DNA of 64,000 nt from Pelagibacterium sediminicola (GCF_003390885.1 NZ_QMEL01000002.1:558001-622000); one strand, 5' to 3'; numbered from the stretch's first letter, positions 54,414-63,864 are shown. Program-made: numbers and translations. The notes: a model not told the origin generated them from the letters alone.

Positions 54414-55298
54414 TCAGAATGCTTTTTCCAAAGCCGAGAGTAAAGTCCGCACATGCGGGGCAAAATTTCGGGAACGTTTAACGCAGAGTTCCGTCACGTA
54501 ATGCTCGTTCTCAATATCGACGATCGGTATGAAGCACAGACTGGTGGAGTGGGACAAATGAATGGATTGGGCGAGAGGAAGAACACCTAAAAGATCGGTT
54601 GCCTCCGTCATTCGCCGGATGAATTCGAGCGAGTTGGACTCGAACGCCATGTTCATACTCAGATTCTGCCGCAGGATTTCCTCTTCGATCAAACGCCTTA
54701 TCCCAAAACCTCTGCCGGGAAGAATGCTCGGAAAGCCCGATATTTCCTTTAAGGTGACTTGCCTGTTGTTTGCCAGCGGGTGATTGCCTTTGAGGCAGGC
54801 TGCGATGTGGCCCGGCCGCCGCTTGATCACCTCAATCTCGGGGCGCATCGGAATTCCGAATACAATCCCGATATCGACGGTCTCGCCCATGAGAGCTTCG
54901 GAGACGTGCTGAGCATCGAGGATGTCAATCGAAACCTTGACCAAGGGGAAGCGTTTGTAGAACTGAGCACAGGCATCGGCGAGCGTGGCGTTGGCCGCGC
55001 CCTCGACCGAGGCAATCCGCACATTGCCCCGCTGAAGACCCCTGAGATTGTCTATATCGTTCTGTACCTCAGAAATAGTCTGGAACAGGGTTCTGATTTT
55101 GACCGCCAAAATCTCGCCCGCTTCCGTCAGCCTGACGCCGCGGACGCTGCGGTCCAGCAGGTCTGCGCCTAGGTCGTGTTCGAGGTTCTGGATTTGCCTG
55201 CTGATGGCCGACGCCGCCACGTTAAGCCGTTCTGACGCCTTGCGGATCGAGCCGCTCTGCATGACTTCGTCGAAATATCGCAGCGCTTGAAAATTCAT
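54414..55298 (-). CDS. LysR-family transcriptional regulator
   Basis: A 294-residue LysR regulator. The N-terminal winged helix starts MNFQALRYFDEVMQSGSIRK and continues ASERLNVAASAISRQIQNLE, followed by an inducer domain of two Rossmann-like lobes (from about 90). GGGGGAG precedes the start. It is divergent from the ridA-TRAP cluster across 165 bp containing a dyad operator (55,344-55,366), so it most likely controls that cluster in response to a pathway compound. Confidence 0.92.
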   Translation of the reverse strand: MNFQALRYFDEVMQSGSIRKASERLNVAASAISRQIQNLEHDLGADLLDRSVRGVRLTEAGEILAVKIRTLFQTISEVQNDIDNLRGLQRGNVRIASVEGAANATLADACAQFYKRFPLVKVSIDILDAQHVSEALMGETVDIGIVFGIPMRPEIEVIKRRPGHIAACLKGNHPLANNRQVTLKEISGFPSILPGRGFGIRRLIEEEILRQNLSMNMAFESNSLEFIRRMTEATDLLGVLPLAQSIHLSHSTSLCFIPIVDIENEHYVTELCVKRSRNFAPHVRTLLSALEKAF

Positions 55299-55343
55299 CT
55301 GCTCCCCCGAAAATTTTGTGACAGAGTGAATAGGTGCACTAAT

Positions 55344-55366
55344 TTTGGCAACATAAATGTGCCAAA
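55344..55366. promoter_or_regulatory. dyad operator in the lysR/ridA intergenic region
   Basis: TTTGGCA (55,344-55,350) and TGCCAAA (55,360-55,366) are perfect inverted repeats with a 9-base spacer. A T-N11-A LysR box fits within this dyad. Its place about 45 bp upstream of lysR suits autoregulation and activation of the divergent cluster. Confidence 0.65.
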
Positions 55367-55463
55367 TTTGTTCTTTTTTTGCGAGCGATCTTTGTTCTAA
55401 GCTTGGACGTCCAAATGGTCCGACCTTTTTCGTCGCGCCAGTTTTATTGAGAAGAAAGCAGAT

Positions 55464-55853
55464 ATGCCTAAGCAAGTCATTTATTGCGAGAACGTTGCCA
55501 CGCCGCGCGCCCCTCACTGTCATGCCACAAAGATTGGTGGTCTGGTTTTCGTGTCGGGCACGACCCCGTTCGCAAAAGATCGCAGTATTTCGGTGGGGAA
55601 TTTTGCGGATCAGATGCGGCAGACCATGGCCAACCTTTCCAGTATTCTCGCCGACTCCGGATCCTCCCTGGATAAGGTCGTGAAGGTGAACGTCTTTCTT
55701 GATAGGGTTTCCGATTTTCAAGAAATGAATGAAATCTATAAAGAGTTCTTCGGCGCCGACCCCCAGACATGGCCAGCGCGCACCACCGTGCAGGCGCGGT
55801 TGCCGGTAAAGGACTTTCTGCTCGAGATCGAGTGCGTGGCAGAGGCAATCTGA
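55464..55853 (+). CDS. RidA family protein (enamine/imine deaminase type)
   Basis: A 129-residue Rid (YjgF) protein that hydrolyses reactive enamine or imine intermediates. It keeps the active-site Arg in WPARTTVQARLP and the acid in LEIECVAEA. Other family marks are VSGTTPF and VVKVNVFLDRVSDF. It is the first gene of a seven-gene catabolic cluster and overlaps the second Rid gene (TGATG). Its presence suggests that the pathway has an amine-bearing or dehydrated intermediate. Confidence 0.92.
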   Translation: MPKQVIYCENVATPRAPHCHATKIGGLVFVSGTTPFAKDRSISVGNFADQMRQTMANLSSILADSGSSLDKVVKVNVFLDRVSDFQEMNEIYKEFFGADPQTWPARTTVQARLPVKDFLLEIECVAEAI

Positions 55854-56326
55854 TGGGTGTCGAGGCCAGACTTAAAGAACTTGGCATCGTTCTTCCCAAC
55901 CCGCCTGTCGTCAAGGCGGCGCCGCACCTGGTGCCGGCGGTGCTGAGTGGAGATCTGCTGTTCTGCCAGGGGGCCTTGGGTCATGTGAACGGCCAATTCC
56001 CCTACCTCGGCAAGGTCGGCGGCGCGGTCACCGAGGAGCAGGCCAGGGAGTCGGCCCGTCTTTGCGCCATAAACCATCTGGCTCAGGCCAAGGCGGTGAT
56101 CAGCGACCTCAACCGCATCAGCCGGGTGGTTCAGTTGACGTGCTACACCAATGGAGTGCCGGGCTTCGAGCGCGCGCCCTATGTCACCAACGGGGCCTCG
56201 GATCTGTTCGTGGAGGTGTTCGGGCCGGAGCGCGCGGCGATGGCGCGGGTCAGCCTGAGCGTGCCCGATCTCATCTATACGGCACCATGCGAGACGGTCT
56301 GCATCTTTGAGGTTTCAAGACAATAA
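55853..56326 (+). CDS. second RidA-like protein
   Basis: A 157-residue member of the Rid superfamily, of the longer subtype with ARLKELGIVLPNPPVVKAAP at the start, GALGHVNGQFPYLGKVG, and VTNGASDLFVEVFGPE near residue 110. An Arg remains in AAMARVSLSVPD at the place of the catalytic Arg. It differs enough from the first copy that they are not a recent duplication. Two Rid genes in one small cluster is unusual. Confidence 0.87.
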   Translation: MGVEARLKELGIVLPNPPVVKAAPHLVPAVLSGDLLFCQGALGHVNGQFPYLGKVGGAVTEEQARESARLCAINHLAQAKAVISDLNRISRVVQLTCYTNGVPGFERAPYVTNGASDLFVEVFGPERAAMARVSLSVPDLIYTAPCETVCIFEVSRQ

Positions 56327-56380
56327 GACGCGCGCCAAGCGCGCTTTCAGAGCACATTAGGCTATTCAAGAACATAAGGG

Positions 56381-57376
56381 ATGAACATGAAGCGCAGTAT
56401 TTTCACAGCAACGCTGGTCGCCGCGACGGCCCTGAGCGCAAACACCGTCCACGCCCAGCAGCAGGATGCAAGCCTGTCTCTGGCAGGGGCGCAGTCCTCC
56501 GCCTATGTGCTTGGGGGCGGGCTGGCCGAAGTCATCAATGCCCAAAGCGACATCGTCTCGCTGTCGGCGCAAACCTCCCAAGGGTTCAGCGCCAATATCC
56601 GCCTGGTCAACGCGGGTGATGCCGATTTCGGTCTTGCCGCGGCGCCGACATTTTATGAGGCGCTTCGCGGTGTGGGCGAGTTCAACGAGAAGTACGGCGA
56701 TATTCGGGCGGTCACCGGTGTCTGGCCCGCCTTCCTCCATTGCGTCGCATATGCCGATTCCGGCATCGACAGCGTGGCTGATCTTGAAGGGAAGCGGATC
56801 AGCGTGGGCCTGCCGGCAACGAGCGGAGCGGTCGTGACCCAGACCCTGCTGGAGGCGGCGGGGCTGTGGGACAAGATCCAGCCCGTCTACCAAAATCCCA
56901 GCCAAAGCGCAGACGGTATGCGCGATGGCAAGCTGGATGTGATGTGCGCTAACAGCGGCGGGGCCTTCCCGGCTTTCGTCGGTTTGGCGAGCGGCGGCCA
57001 ACTCAAGCTCATCCCTTGGGATCAGAATGTTCTCGAACAGGCAGCAGAGTCCATTCCGGGCCGCAGCGTGGGGGTGATCACGGCGGGTACCTATAGCTGG
57101 CAGTCCGAGGATGCCCCTTCTATTGGTCACTGGACTTTCCTTTTCGCCAACAAGGACGTTCCCGCTCCCATGGTAGCCGATATGCTCGATATCATGCTCT
57201 CGGAGGCGGGTCGCGCCACGCTGTTGACCTATGGTGAGGGCTGGAAAGACATCCCGGATGGACCGCTGGACGATGTTCTGGTTTCCGTGGGGCTGCCGTT
57301 TCACGATGGCGCCGTCGATTATTGGGCGGGCAAAGGGATGATGCTCCCCGAGATCGCCAACGTCGCCGACCAATAA
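56381..57376 (+). CDS. TAXI-family TRAP transporter solute-binding protein
   Basis: The periplasmic receptor of a TRAP transporter, 331 residues. A signal peptide spans about 1-25 (cleavage near VHAQQQ). AGAQSSAYVLGGGLAEVINA and RLVNAGDADFGLAAAPTFYE, together with GKRISVGLPATSGAV, match the TAXI (TRAP-associated extracytoplasmic immunogenic) class. The ligand is unknown; TAXI proteins bind dicarboxylates, glutamate-like and other organic acids. It is followed by its permease. Confidence 0.88.
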   Translation: MNMKRSIFTATLVAATALSANTVHAQQQDASLSLAGAQSSAYVLGGGLAEVINAQSDIVSLSAQTSQGFSANIRLVNAGDADFGLAAAPTFYEALRGVGEFNEKYGDIRAVTGVWPAFLHCVAYADSGIDSVADLEGKRISVGLPATSGAVVTQTLLEAAGLWDKIQPVYQNPSQSADGMRDGKLDVMCANSGGAFPAFVGLASGGQLKLIPWDQNVLEQAAESIPGRSVGVITAGTYSWQSEDAPSIGHWTFLFANKDVPAPMVADMLDIMLSEAGRATLLTYGEGWKDIPDGPLDDVLVSVGLPFHDGAVDYWAGKGMMLPEIANVADQ

Positions 57377-57448
57377 CCCGGTCTTCGGATCGCCCAAGGG
57401 CAGTGCCCTCCTTCAGAGATGCAGCGCCAATTTATGGATAACGCCTAA

Positions 57449-59377
57449 ATGACATCTGTCGTGCAGACCCAACGTCCATCGATATGGCGCCAGATATTTG
57501 CCCCCGATATGCCCGATCAGCGGGTTTTGTCGGGGGCGAACAAGTGGCTGGTCTCGCTCGTTGCCATCAGTTTTGCGCTGTTTTACATCCATGCCGCGTT
57601 ACGTTTTGTCGATGCCTCGCTTTTTCTTTCCACCTTTATCGGCTTTACCGGATTTCTCACGTTCCTGATCTATCCGGCGACGTCCCGCTCCCCCAAGGAT
57701 CGGCCCAGCCTGCTCGACTGGGTCCTGGCTTTGGCCACGCTGGCCTTCTCGGTCTACTATGTCGTTTCGTATATGGACCGGCTGATGAATGCGGGGGGAA
57801 GCGTCGGGGCAGTGGAGGCCGGTTTCAGCGCCGTGGCGGTTATCGTTTGCCTCGAAATGTGCCGCCGGCTGCTCGGACCCATTCTGCCGACAATCGCTCT
57901 CGTTCTGATCGCGTACAATTTCTGGGGACCCTACTTCCCTTCTATGATTGCCCATAATGGCATTTCGCCGGAACGCTTTGTCAGCTACGCGTTTAGCGAG
58001 GAAGGCATTTTCGGGGTCGTGACCTCGACATTCGCGACCTACGTCTTCTTGTTCATCGTCTTCGGCACCTTCCTGCAAACCTCCAGTATCGGCCAGATGT
58101 TCATCGACCTGGCCTTCTCGCTTTTCGGGCGGAGCAGAGGGGGGGCGGGCAAGGTCGCGGTCGTCGCCAGCGGCCTGATCGGTAGCGTTCTGGGCAGTGG
58201 GGCCGGCAATGTGGTGGTGACCGGATCGATCACTATACCGCTCATGAAAAAGCACGGCTTCAAGCCGACTTATGCCGGAGGAATCGAATCCGTCGCCTCC
58301 CTGGGCGGCCACCTCATGCCGCCCATCATGGGAGGTACGGCATTCGTGGTCGCCGCCTTTACGCGAACCGATTATGCGACGATCCTAGCCATCTCGGTCG
58401 TGCCGGCCATTCTCTATTATCTGTCGCTCTTCATGAGCGTCCACTTTCATGCCGCCAAGCACGGTATCGGAGGCCTCAACGCCGAAGAACTGCCCGAATT
58501 CTGGACGGTGCTGAAAAGGGATTGGATTCTGCTCATCCCCGTCATCCTGCTCATCGCCATGTTGGCCTGGGGTTATTCGGCCTATTTTTCCGCCGTGGTG
58601 TCGACGCTGTCGATCATCGTCGTCAAGTTCCTGCGCTCGCCCAGAGATTTCCGCATCGGCTGGATTTTCTCGACACTCGAACAGGCGGCCAAGAGTTCGC
58701 TCATGGTCGGGGTGACGGGTGGGATCATGGGCGTGGTGCTCGCCGGTATGCTGCTTCCCGGTCTCGTGCTCAAATTCTCGTCTCTGATTCTGTCGTTTTC
58801 GTTCGGATTGCTGCCATTGCTGATCGTCCTCATCATCCTGATCAGCTATCTGTTCGGCATGGGCATGACCGTTCTGGCCTCCTACATCATCCTTTCGATC
58901 GTCGCCCAGCCGGCAATGCTCGAGTTCGGCATTCCACTGCTGACCATTCACATGATGCTGCTCTGGATCAGCCAGGACGCCTCGATCACCCCGCCCTTCT
59001 GCATCAACTCGTTTGTGGCAGCGAACATAGCCAAGGCCAATCCCATGAAGACCGGCATGGTTTCGGTGATGTTGGGCAAGCCGCTCTATATCATTCCGGT
59101 TCTCTTCGTTTACACGCCGATGCTCATGGATGGTCCGTGGGGCGAGATTATTGCGACCTGGGTTAGTAGCGCATTGGGATTTGTCGCCCTTGCCGCCGCG
59201 CTGGAAGGTTACATGAAGAAAAGCATGTCCGTCCCCGAAAGGCTTGCCGTAGTCGTAGCTTCCGTTCTCCTTTTCTGGCCCGGTCTTCTATTCGATCTCG
59301 CGGGCTTGTTTGTATTGGCCGCCGTTTATCTCGTTCAGCGGCGCGCCAATGCCGCACCGGTACCGAAAACATCCTGA
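57449..59377 (+). CDS. TRAP transporter fused permease (4TM-12TM)
   Basis: A 642-residue membrane protein with about 16-17 helices. The small DctQ-like and the large DctM-like subunits are fused, as is usual for TAXI systems. Motifs include GSVLGSGAGNVVVTGSITIPLMKKHGF, ESVASLGGHLMPPIMGG and ITPPFCINSFVAANIAKANP, typical of fused TRAP permeases. It uses a Na+ or H+ gradient. Together with the TAXI receptor it forms a complete importer. Confidence 0.9.
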   Translation: MTSVVQTQRPSIWRQIFAPDMPDQRVLSGANKWLVSLVAISFALFYIHAALRFVDASLFLSTFIGFTGFLTFLIYPATSRSPKDRPSLLDWVLALATLAFSVYYVVSYMDRLMNAGGSVGAVEAGFSAVAVIVCLEMCRRLLGPILPTIALVLIAYNFWGPYFPSMIAHNGISPERFVSYAFSEEGIFGVVTSTFATYVFLFIVFGTFLQTSSIGQMFIDLAFSLFGRSRGGAGKVAVVASGLIGSVLGSGAGNVVVTGSITIPLMKKHGFKPTYAGGIESVASLGGHLMPPIMGGTAFVVAAFTRTDYATILAISVVPAILYYLSLFMSVHFHAAKHGIGGLNAEELPEFWTVLKRDWILLIPVILLIAMLAWGYSAYFSAVVSTLSIIVVKFLRSPRDFRIGWIFSTLEQAAKSSLMVGVTGGIMGVVLAGMLLPGLVLKFSSLILSFSFGLLPLLIVLIILISYLFGMGMTVLASYIILSIVAQPAMLEFGIPLLTIHMMLLWISQDASITPPFCINSFVAANIAKANPMKTGMVSVMLGKPLYIIPVLFVYTPMLMDGPWGEIIATWVSSALGFVALAAALEGYMKKSMSVPERLAVVVASVLLFWPGLLFDLAGLFVLAAVYLVQRRANAAPVPKTS

Positions 59378-59392
59378 AAGTTGGAGTTGGAA

Positions 59393-60247
59393 ATGAAACT
59401 CGCCCGTCTGGGGATTCCCGGAGCCGAAAAGCCCGCCATATTACTCGATAACGGACGCTATGCTGACTTGTCGAGCCTCGTCGACGACATTTCGTGTGGA
59501 AGCTTGCTTCCCGAGGGGCTGGCCCGCGTGAAAGAGGCCGATCTGGCCGCGCTGCCGCTTCTCGAGGAAGGCTTGCGAATCGGTCCCTGTGTGGGGCAGA
59601 TTCAGAAATTCATATGCGTTGGCCTCAACTATTTCGAACATGCTAAAGAAACCGGCCTTCCAGTGCCCCAGGAGCCGATTCTGTTCCAGAAGGCGACCAG
59701 CGCAATTTCCGGCCCGAACGATCCCATAATCATGCCACCCAGGTCGACGGGAACCGACTACGAGGTCGAGTTGGGTATTGTGATCGGCCGGCCCGCAAAA
59801 TACGTTTCCGAAAATGAGGCTGCCGACCATATCGCTGGATATTGCCTGGTCAACGATGTCTCGGAGCGCAATTATCAGAAGTATCGCGGCGGGCAGTGGA
59901 CCAAGGGAAAATCGGCGGACAGCTTCGGGCCGATCGGCCCCTGGCTGGTGACGTCCGACGAAATAGACGATCCCGACGCCTTGTCCATGTGGCTCGATGT
60001 CAACGGCGAACGCCGCCAGCAGGCGACGACGGCCGACATGATCTTCAATTCCCGCTTCCTCGTCCATTACGTTTCCCAGTTCATGACGCTCCAGACCGGC
60101 GACGTCATCGCCACCGGAACGCCGTCCGGCATCGGTTCGGCCATCAAGCCCGCGCCCGTGTTTCTCAAGCATGGCGACACGGTGACACTATCGATCGAGG
60201 GTCTGGGGACGCAGACTCAAAACGTCCTGGCATACGAACGCTCATGA
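59393..60247 (+). CDS. fumarylacetoacetate hydrolase family protein
   Basis: A 284-residue FAH-superfamily enzyme. It has FICVGLNYFEHAKETG, the metal-binding DYEVELGIVIG (two acids), VNDVSERNYQK and TPSGIGSAI. FAH members cleave C-C bonds in diketo acids or hydrate/decarboxylate keto acids; 2,4-diketo-3-deoxy acid hydrolases are one well-known branch. ATG 59,393 has GGAG 7 bp upstream; a TTG at 59,381 would add four residues. It is coupled to the next gene (ATGA). Confidence 0.9.
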   Translation: MKLARLGIPGAEKPAILLDNGRYADLSSLVDDISCGSLLPEGLARVKEADLAALPLLEEGLRIGPCVGQIQKFICVGLNYFEHAKETGLPVPQEPILFQKATSAISGPNDPIIMPPRSTGTDYEVELGIVIGRPAKYVSENEAADHIAGYCLVNDVSERNYQKYRGGQWTKGKSADSFGPIGPWLVTSDEIDDPDALSMWLDVNGERRQQATTADMIFNSRFLVHYVSQFMTLQTGDVIATGTPSGIGSAIKPAPVFLKHGDTVTLSIEGLGTQTQNVLAYERS

Positions 60248-61461
60248 CCGCTCAGCATCTGAGGGCTGACATATGCGTCGTTGGCGGGGGTTTGGTGGGG
60301 CTGGCCACCGCCCTCAAATGCCTCCAATCCCGACCGGATCTGTCCGTGGTGGTGCTAGAAAAGGAAACCGAGACGGCCTTGCACCAATCGGGACGCAACA
60401 GCGGCGTCATTCATGCCGGCGTCTATTACACGCCGGGCAGTCGCAAGGCGGAGTTCTGCCGCAAGGGCCTGGTGCAGACAAAAGCATTCTGCACCGAGCA
60501 CGGTGTGAAATGGGATGAATGCGGAAAGCTGATTGTCGCGACCGACCGGAGAGAACTCCAGCGCGTCGATGCACTTTACGAACGTGGCGTGACCAATGGC
60601 GTGCCCCTCGAAAGGATCGATGCGAAACGGCTTACCGATCTCGAGCCCCATGTTCGCGGCGCCGGGGGCCTGTTGAGTCCCGAAACCGGCATCGCGGATT
60701 ATCGGGGCATGGCCGAGGCCATGGTGCGCGTCATCACCGAATGCGGCGGCCAGCTCGTCTGCGGGGCCACAGTTACCGCGATGCGGGAAACGGCGGGGGG
60801 CGTGCAGGTCAGTTCGTCGCGGATAACGGTCAATGCCGGGTACGTAGTCGTCTGCGCCGGATTGCAGGCCGATCGCCTGGCGCGGATCGCGGGCCTGAAA
60901 CCTGATTTCCGCATCGTGCCGTTTCGGGGCGAATATTTTCAGTTGCCGCCGGAGCGGAACCGGATCGTCAAGCATCTGATCTATCCGGCGCCCGATCCCT
61001 CAGTACCGTTTCTGGGCATTCATCTCACCCGGATGATCGATGGAAGCGTTACGGTGGGCCCAAACGCAAGGGTGGCATTCGCGCGCGAATCCTATGGAAA
61101 GCTCGATTTCAATTTCACCGATACGCTGGATTTCGGTCTGTTTCCGGGCTTCTGGAAGTTTGTCGGCAAGCACATGTCGTCCGCTGCCCATGAGATGCGG
61201 GTTTCGCTTATTAGAAAAGCTTATCTGCGCGAGGTCAATAAATACTGTCCCGAACTCACCCTGGACGACCTTCGTCCGTACAGGGCCGGCCATCGCGCGC
61301 AGGCGATTGATCTTTCGGGGGCGCCAATTGAGGATTTCCATTTTCTTGAAACCGAGCGGATGATTCATGTGTGCAACGCGCCATCTCCGGCGGCGACCTC
61401 GGCATTGCCCATCGGCGAGGACATTGCCGGCAAGGTGCTGAACCGATTTTCTAGGAGCTAG
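60244..61461 (+). CDS. LhgO-like FAD-dependent 2-hydroxyacid oxidase
   Basis: A DAO-superfamily flavoenzyme, 405 residues. The FAD fold is ICVVGGGLVGLATALKCLQ. The QSGRNSGVIHAGVYYTPGS and FRGEYFQLPPE segments, and the FLGIHLTRMIDGSVTVGPNA region, match L-2-hydroxyglutarate oxidases (LhgO). It may oxidise a 2-hydroxy acid to a 2-keto acid in the pathway. Whether the substrate is 2-hydroxyglutarate or another acid is not settled. It overlaps the FAH gene (ATGA) and lies 3 bp before the SDR gene. Confidence 0.87.
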   Translation: MTAQHLRADICVVGGGLVGLATALKCLQSRPDLSVVVLEKETETALHQSGRNSGVIHAGVYYTPGSRKAEFCRKGLVQTKAFCTEHGVKWDECGKLIVATDRRELQRVDALYERGVTNGVPLERIDAKRLTDLEPHVRGAGGLLSPETGIADYRGMAEAMVRVITECGGQLVCGATVTAMRETAGGVQVSSSRITVNAGYVVVCAGLQADRLARIAGLKPDFRIVPFRGEYFQLPPERNRIVKHLIYPAPDPSVPFLGIHLTRMIDGSVTVGPNARVAFARESYGKLDFNFTDTLDFGLFPGFWKFVGKHMSSAAHEMRVSLIRKAYLREVNKYCPELTLDDLRPYRAGHRAQAIDLSGAPIEDFHFLETERMIHVCNAPSPAATSALPIGEDIAGKVLNRFSRS

Positions 61462-61464
61462 ACC

Positions 61465-62229
61465 ATGCAACAGGACGACATGGCCCTCTCGGGCAAGACC
61501 GCGCTCGTTATGGGTGCCAGTCGCGGAATCGGCCGTTCGATCGCAATCGGGCTTGCCGAGGCAGGTGCGAAGGTTGCGGGGTTTGCAAGGACCACCCAAG
61601 CGCTTGGGGCCGTCGGGAAAGACATCGCGGCGCTGGGCGGCGGATTTCTGCCGCTTTGCGGTGATGCAACCGATTCGTCGAGCGTCTCGGCTGGGGTCGA
61701 AGCCGCCGACCGGGCGCTGGGCGGAATAGACGTACTGGTAAACTGCGTCGGTGGAGCGCTGGCCCGCGCCATCGCGGACATGAGCGACGAGGACTGGCAC
61801 TCCGCGCTGGATCTCAATCTCAGCTCGGTCTTTTATGCGTGCCGTGCCGTGGCGCCGGTCATGAAGCGGAAAGGGCGGGGCTCGATCGTCAATATCGCTT
61901 CGAGCGCGGCGTTGCGCGGACGTCCCGGCCTATCGAGCTATTCGGCCTCCAAGGCGGCGGTGATCAACCTGACAAAGGCCATGGCACTGGAATGGGCCGG
62001 GGACGGCATTCGCGCCAACGCCATCTGCCCGGGACGTTTTTTGACGGACGCGACGGCGGGCCGCATGAACGATCCCGAGCAGTATCGGGACTTCATCAAG
62101 CTCGTTCCGCTTGGCCGCATCGGGCAGCCAGACGAACTCAAATCCATCGCGGTGTGGCTGGCAAGCGATGCTTCGGCGTTTGCCACGGGAATGGAGCTAG
62201 TCATCGACGGCGGCCAGACACTACGGTAG
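61465..62229 (+). CDS. short-chain dehydrogenase/reductase
   Basis: A classical SDR, 254 residues. The cofactor motif is MGASRGIGRSIAIGL, the NAG-like motif reads VNCVGGA, and the catalytic residues are Ser in NIASSAAL and Tyr-Lys in SSYSASKAAV. A family close to 2-keto-3-deoxy-sugar-acid dehydrogenases and 3-oxoacyl-ACP reductases fits. AGGAG lies 7 bp before the ATG. It is the last intact gene of the cluster. The cofactor cannot be told with certainty; an Arg-Thr after the second strand (FARTT) may favour NADP. Confidence 0.9.
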   Translation: MQQDDMALSGKTALVMGASRGIGRSIAIGLAEAGAKVAGFARTTQALGAVGKDIAALGGGFLPLCGDATDSSSVSAGVEAADRALGGIDVLVNCVGGALARAIADMSDEDWHSALDLNLSSVFYACRAVAPVMKRKGRGSIVNIASSAALRGRPGLSSYSASKAAVINLTKAMALEWAGDGIRANAICPGRFLTDATAGRMNDPEQYRDFIKLVPLGRIGQPDELKSIAVWLASDASAFATGMELVIDGGQTLR

Positions 62230-62424
62230 CCCGCAGTGATCAATATCCGCACGCCCACGTTCTACCCGGCGGCAGCCAATATCGAACGACTCGATACCAT
62301 CACAGACAAGCGTACATCGGAAGGCATGTATGCACTCTGACTGCAGTAGAGCATCCCGGCGATTCGCATCGCCAATGTGGTGTCCTCTGCACTCAATCTG
62401 CCCGAAGGCACAATGATCAATAAA
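62230..62424. other. gap after the catabolic cluster
   Basis: This 195-bp stretch shows no recognisable gene. A short plus-strand frame from GTG 62,237 reads INIRTPTFYPAAANIERLDT before ending, but it has no family marks. It probably is remnant DNA at the border to the decayed integrase. Confidence 0.45.
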
Positions 62425-63119
62425 TTACCCGTGGGGCCGGCCAACCAACCTTGGTAGTTCCTGCAATTGGTCGCTGCGGCTACGCCCTGGAAACAGCCAG
62501 CCATGGGGAAGCATCACGCCGCGTCGCTTTCCTTCGCGCCACCACAGGCGCAAAAGCTCCAGTAGTCGCGGCCAGAGCATGGCGTTGCGGTCCTTGCGTC
62601 CCTTCCGCTGTTCGACATGGATCAACATGCGGGTCGAGTCAATAATGAGATGCGCTACCTCTGAGACACGCGGGCCCGCGCCATAAGCGCCCCCAGTGCG
62701 GCCTTGTACTTGTTGCCCAGAGCTGCCTCGAGCAGACGTGCGGCTTCTTCCACGCTCAGAACCTCGGGCAGTTTGTGCGGATTGCGGGTGATCACCAGAG
62801 TGCGCGACATATCTCGCCGGTTCAGTGTCACCGTGAACAGAAAGCGCAGCGCGGAAACCGTGCTGTCGATCGTCGCCGGACCCACGCCAGTCTCATGCTG
62901 ATGCAGTTGGTAATGCCGGATGTCTTTGGCGGTCGCGCTGTCGGGAGGGCGCCCGAAGAAGGCAGCAAAGTTCCGGACGTGCCGAACACAATCCTGCTGC
63001 GTGTGGGCGCCCGGGCCCCGCATCACCATATCTTGCTGCATGCGTTGACGCAGCGGTGTGATCGGGACATTGCGTGATAGGTCGTCATCGTGAGTTCCTC
63101 CTGTTGAAAGGAAGTCCAT
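62425..63119 (-). pseudogene. tyrosine recombinase/integrase, frameshifted and truncated
   Basis: The first part reads RQRMQQDMVMRGPGAHTQQD, then RHVRNFAAFFGRPPDSATAK and VSALRFLFTVTLNRRDMSRT, the SAM-like N-terminal domain of XerC/D-type integrases. After KYKAALG the frame shifts in a run of G; the other frame gives AYGAGPRVSEVAHL and MLIHVEQRKGRKDRNAML. Similarity ends after GWLFPGRS, so the R-H-R-Y catalytic tail is missing. It belongs to an integrase type common on Rhizobiales mobile elements. It is not functional. Confidence 0.8.
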
Positions 63120-63864
63120 GCTCGGACCCCAGCATCTAGCTGCCCAGAGCCTCAGACGAATCCATCAAGTCTCACCACGCGCGTCCCTCCCGCAAAGCGG
63201 GTTCGTGCATGGGGGCGCAACGCAGTCCTTCGACTTGGAAGTGCATCTAAAATTATCTTCTAATTTCAAAGGTATACGAGTTCGCAGTTCTATTCTGACC
63301 GGCGCGCCAATTTTTCTCAGGAAATTGAGTTATTTATGATGATCGCTGGTTCGCCTCAGGTCGCGGTTCTGCGCTCAGGTCGCCACGGCATGGCAAATTG
63401 GGGTGGCTAAGAACGCGGGATCAATCCTCCCACTCCACATAGAGTTCGCCGCCCGTATGCTCCACTGCGCACAAAATGTGGTCAGGATTCAATCTGTAAT
63501 CGACATCGCTCGTGCCAAAGTACCGTTTAGCGCCTATGCCCGATCGATGTTACGAAGGCGGCATTACTTACTCCAAGCACGATTCAAAATGGTATCTACG
63601 ATCGGATCGGGTATCGAAGCGAATCGACGCTGACAGCCGCGGGCGCGAAAGTATTGGAGGATTTCGTATAAGGCGAACGTGACAGCATCACGTAATCGCA
63701 GTCGTGCAACGCTAGCGCTGAGTATAGGTCGGAGAGTTTCGTGCGAATGCGATCCGCTACCTGCATCTTTAACGCCTCCCGGAAGGGCGACAAGATCGGA
63801 CAGGCCTTGGGTCTGCTCGATCCGGCCCTGGGCGAAACTTGATTTTCTCGACCACATAGCCAAC
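63120..63864. other. poorly coding island DNA
   Basis: This 745-bp stretch gives only short, overlapping frames with poor composition and no consistent codon pattern. A minus-strand frame at about 63,596-63,793 reads SPFREALKMQVADRIRTKLS, which looks protein-like for about 30 residues and then decays. I take it as fragments of unidentified mobile DNA. Confidence 0.5.

Noticed and set aside
63298-63312. GGCGCGCCA at about 63,302 as an attR copy of the tRNA 3' end
   Set aside because: Only the last eight or nine bases match GCGCGCCA; upstream T-arm sequence does not match. Too short and GC-rich to be meaningful.
63564-63863. 99-residue minus-strand frame as a gene
   Set aside because: It has no ribosome site or family signal, and a neighbouring frame has equal claims. 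The area looks like degraded mobile DNA.
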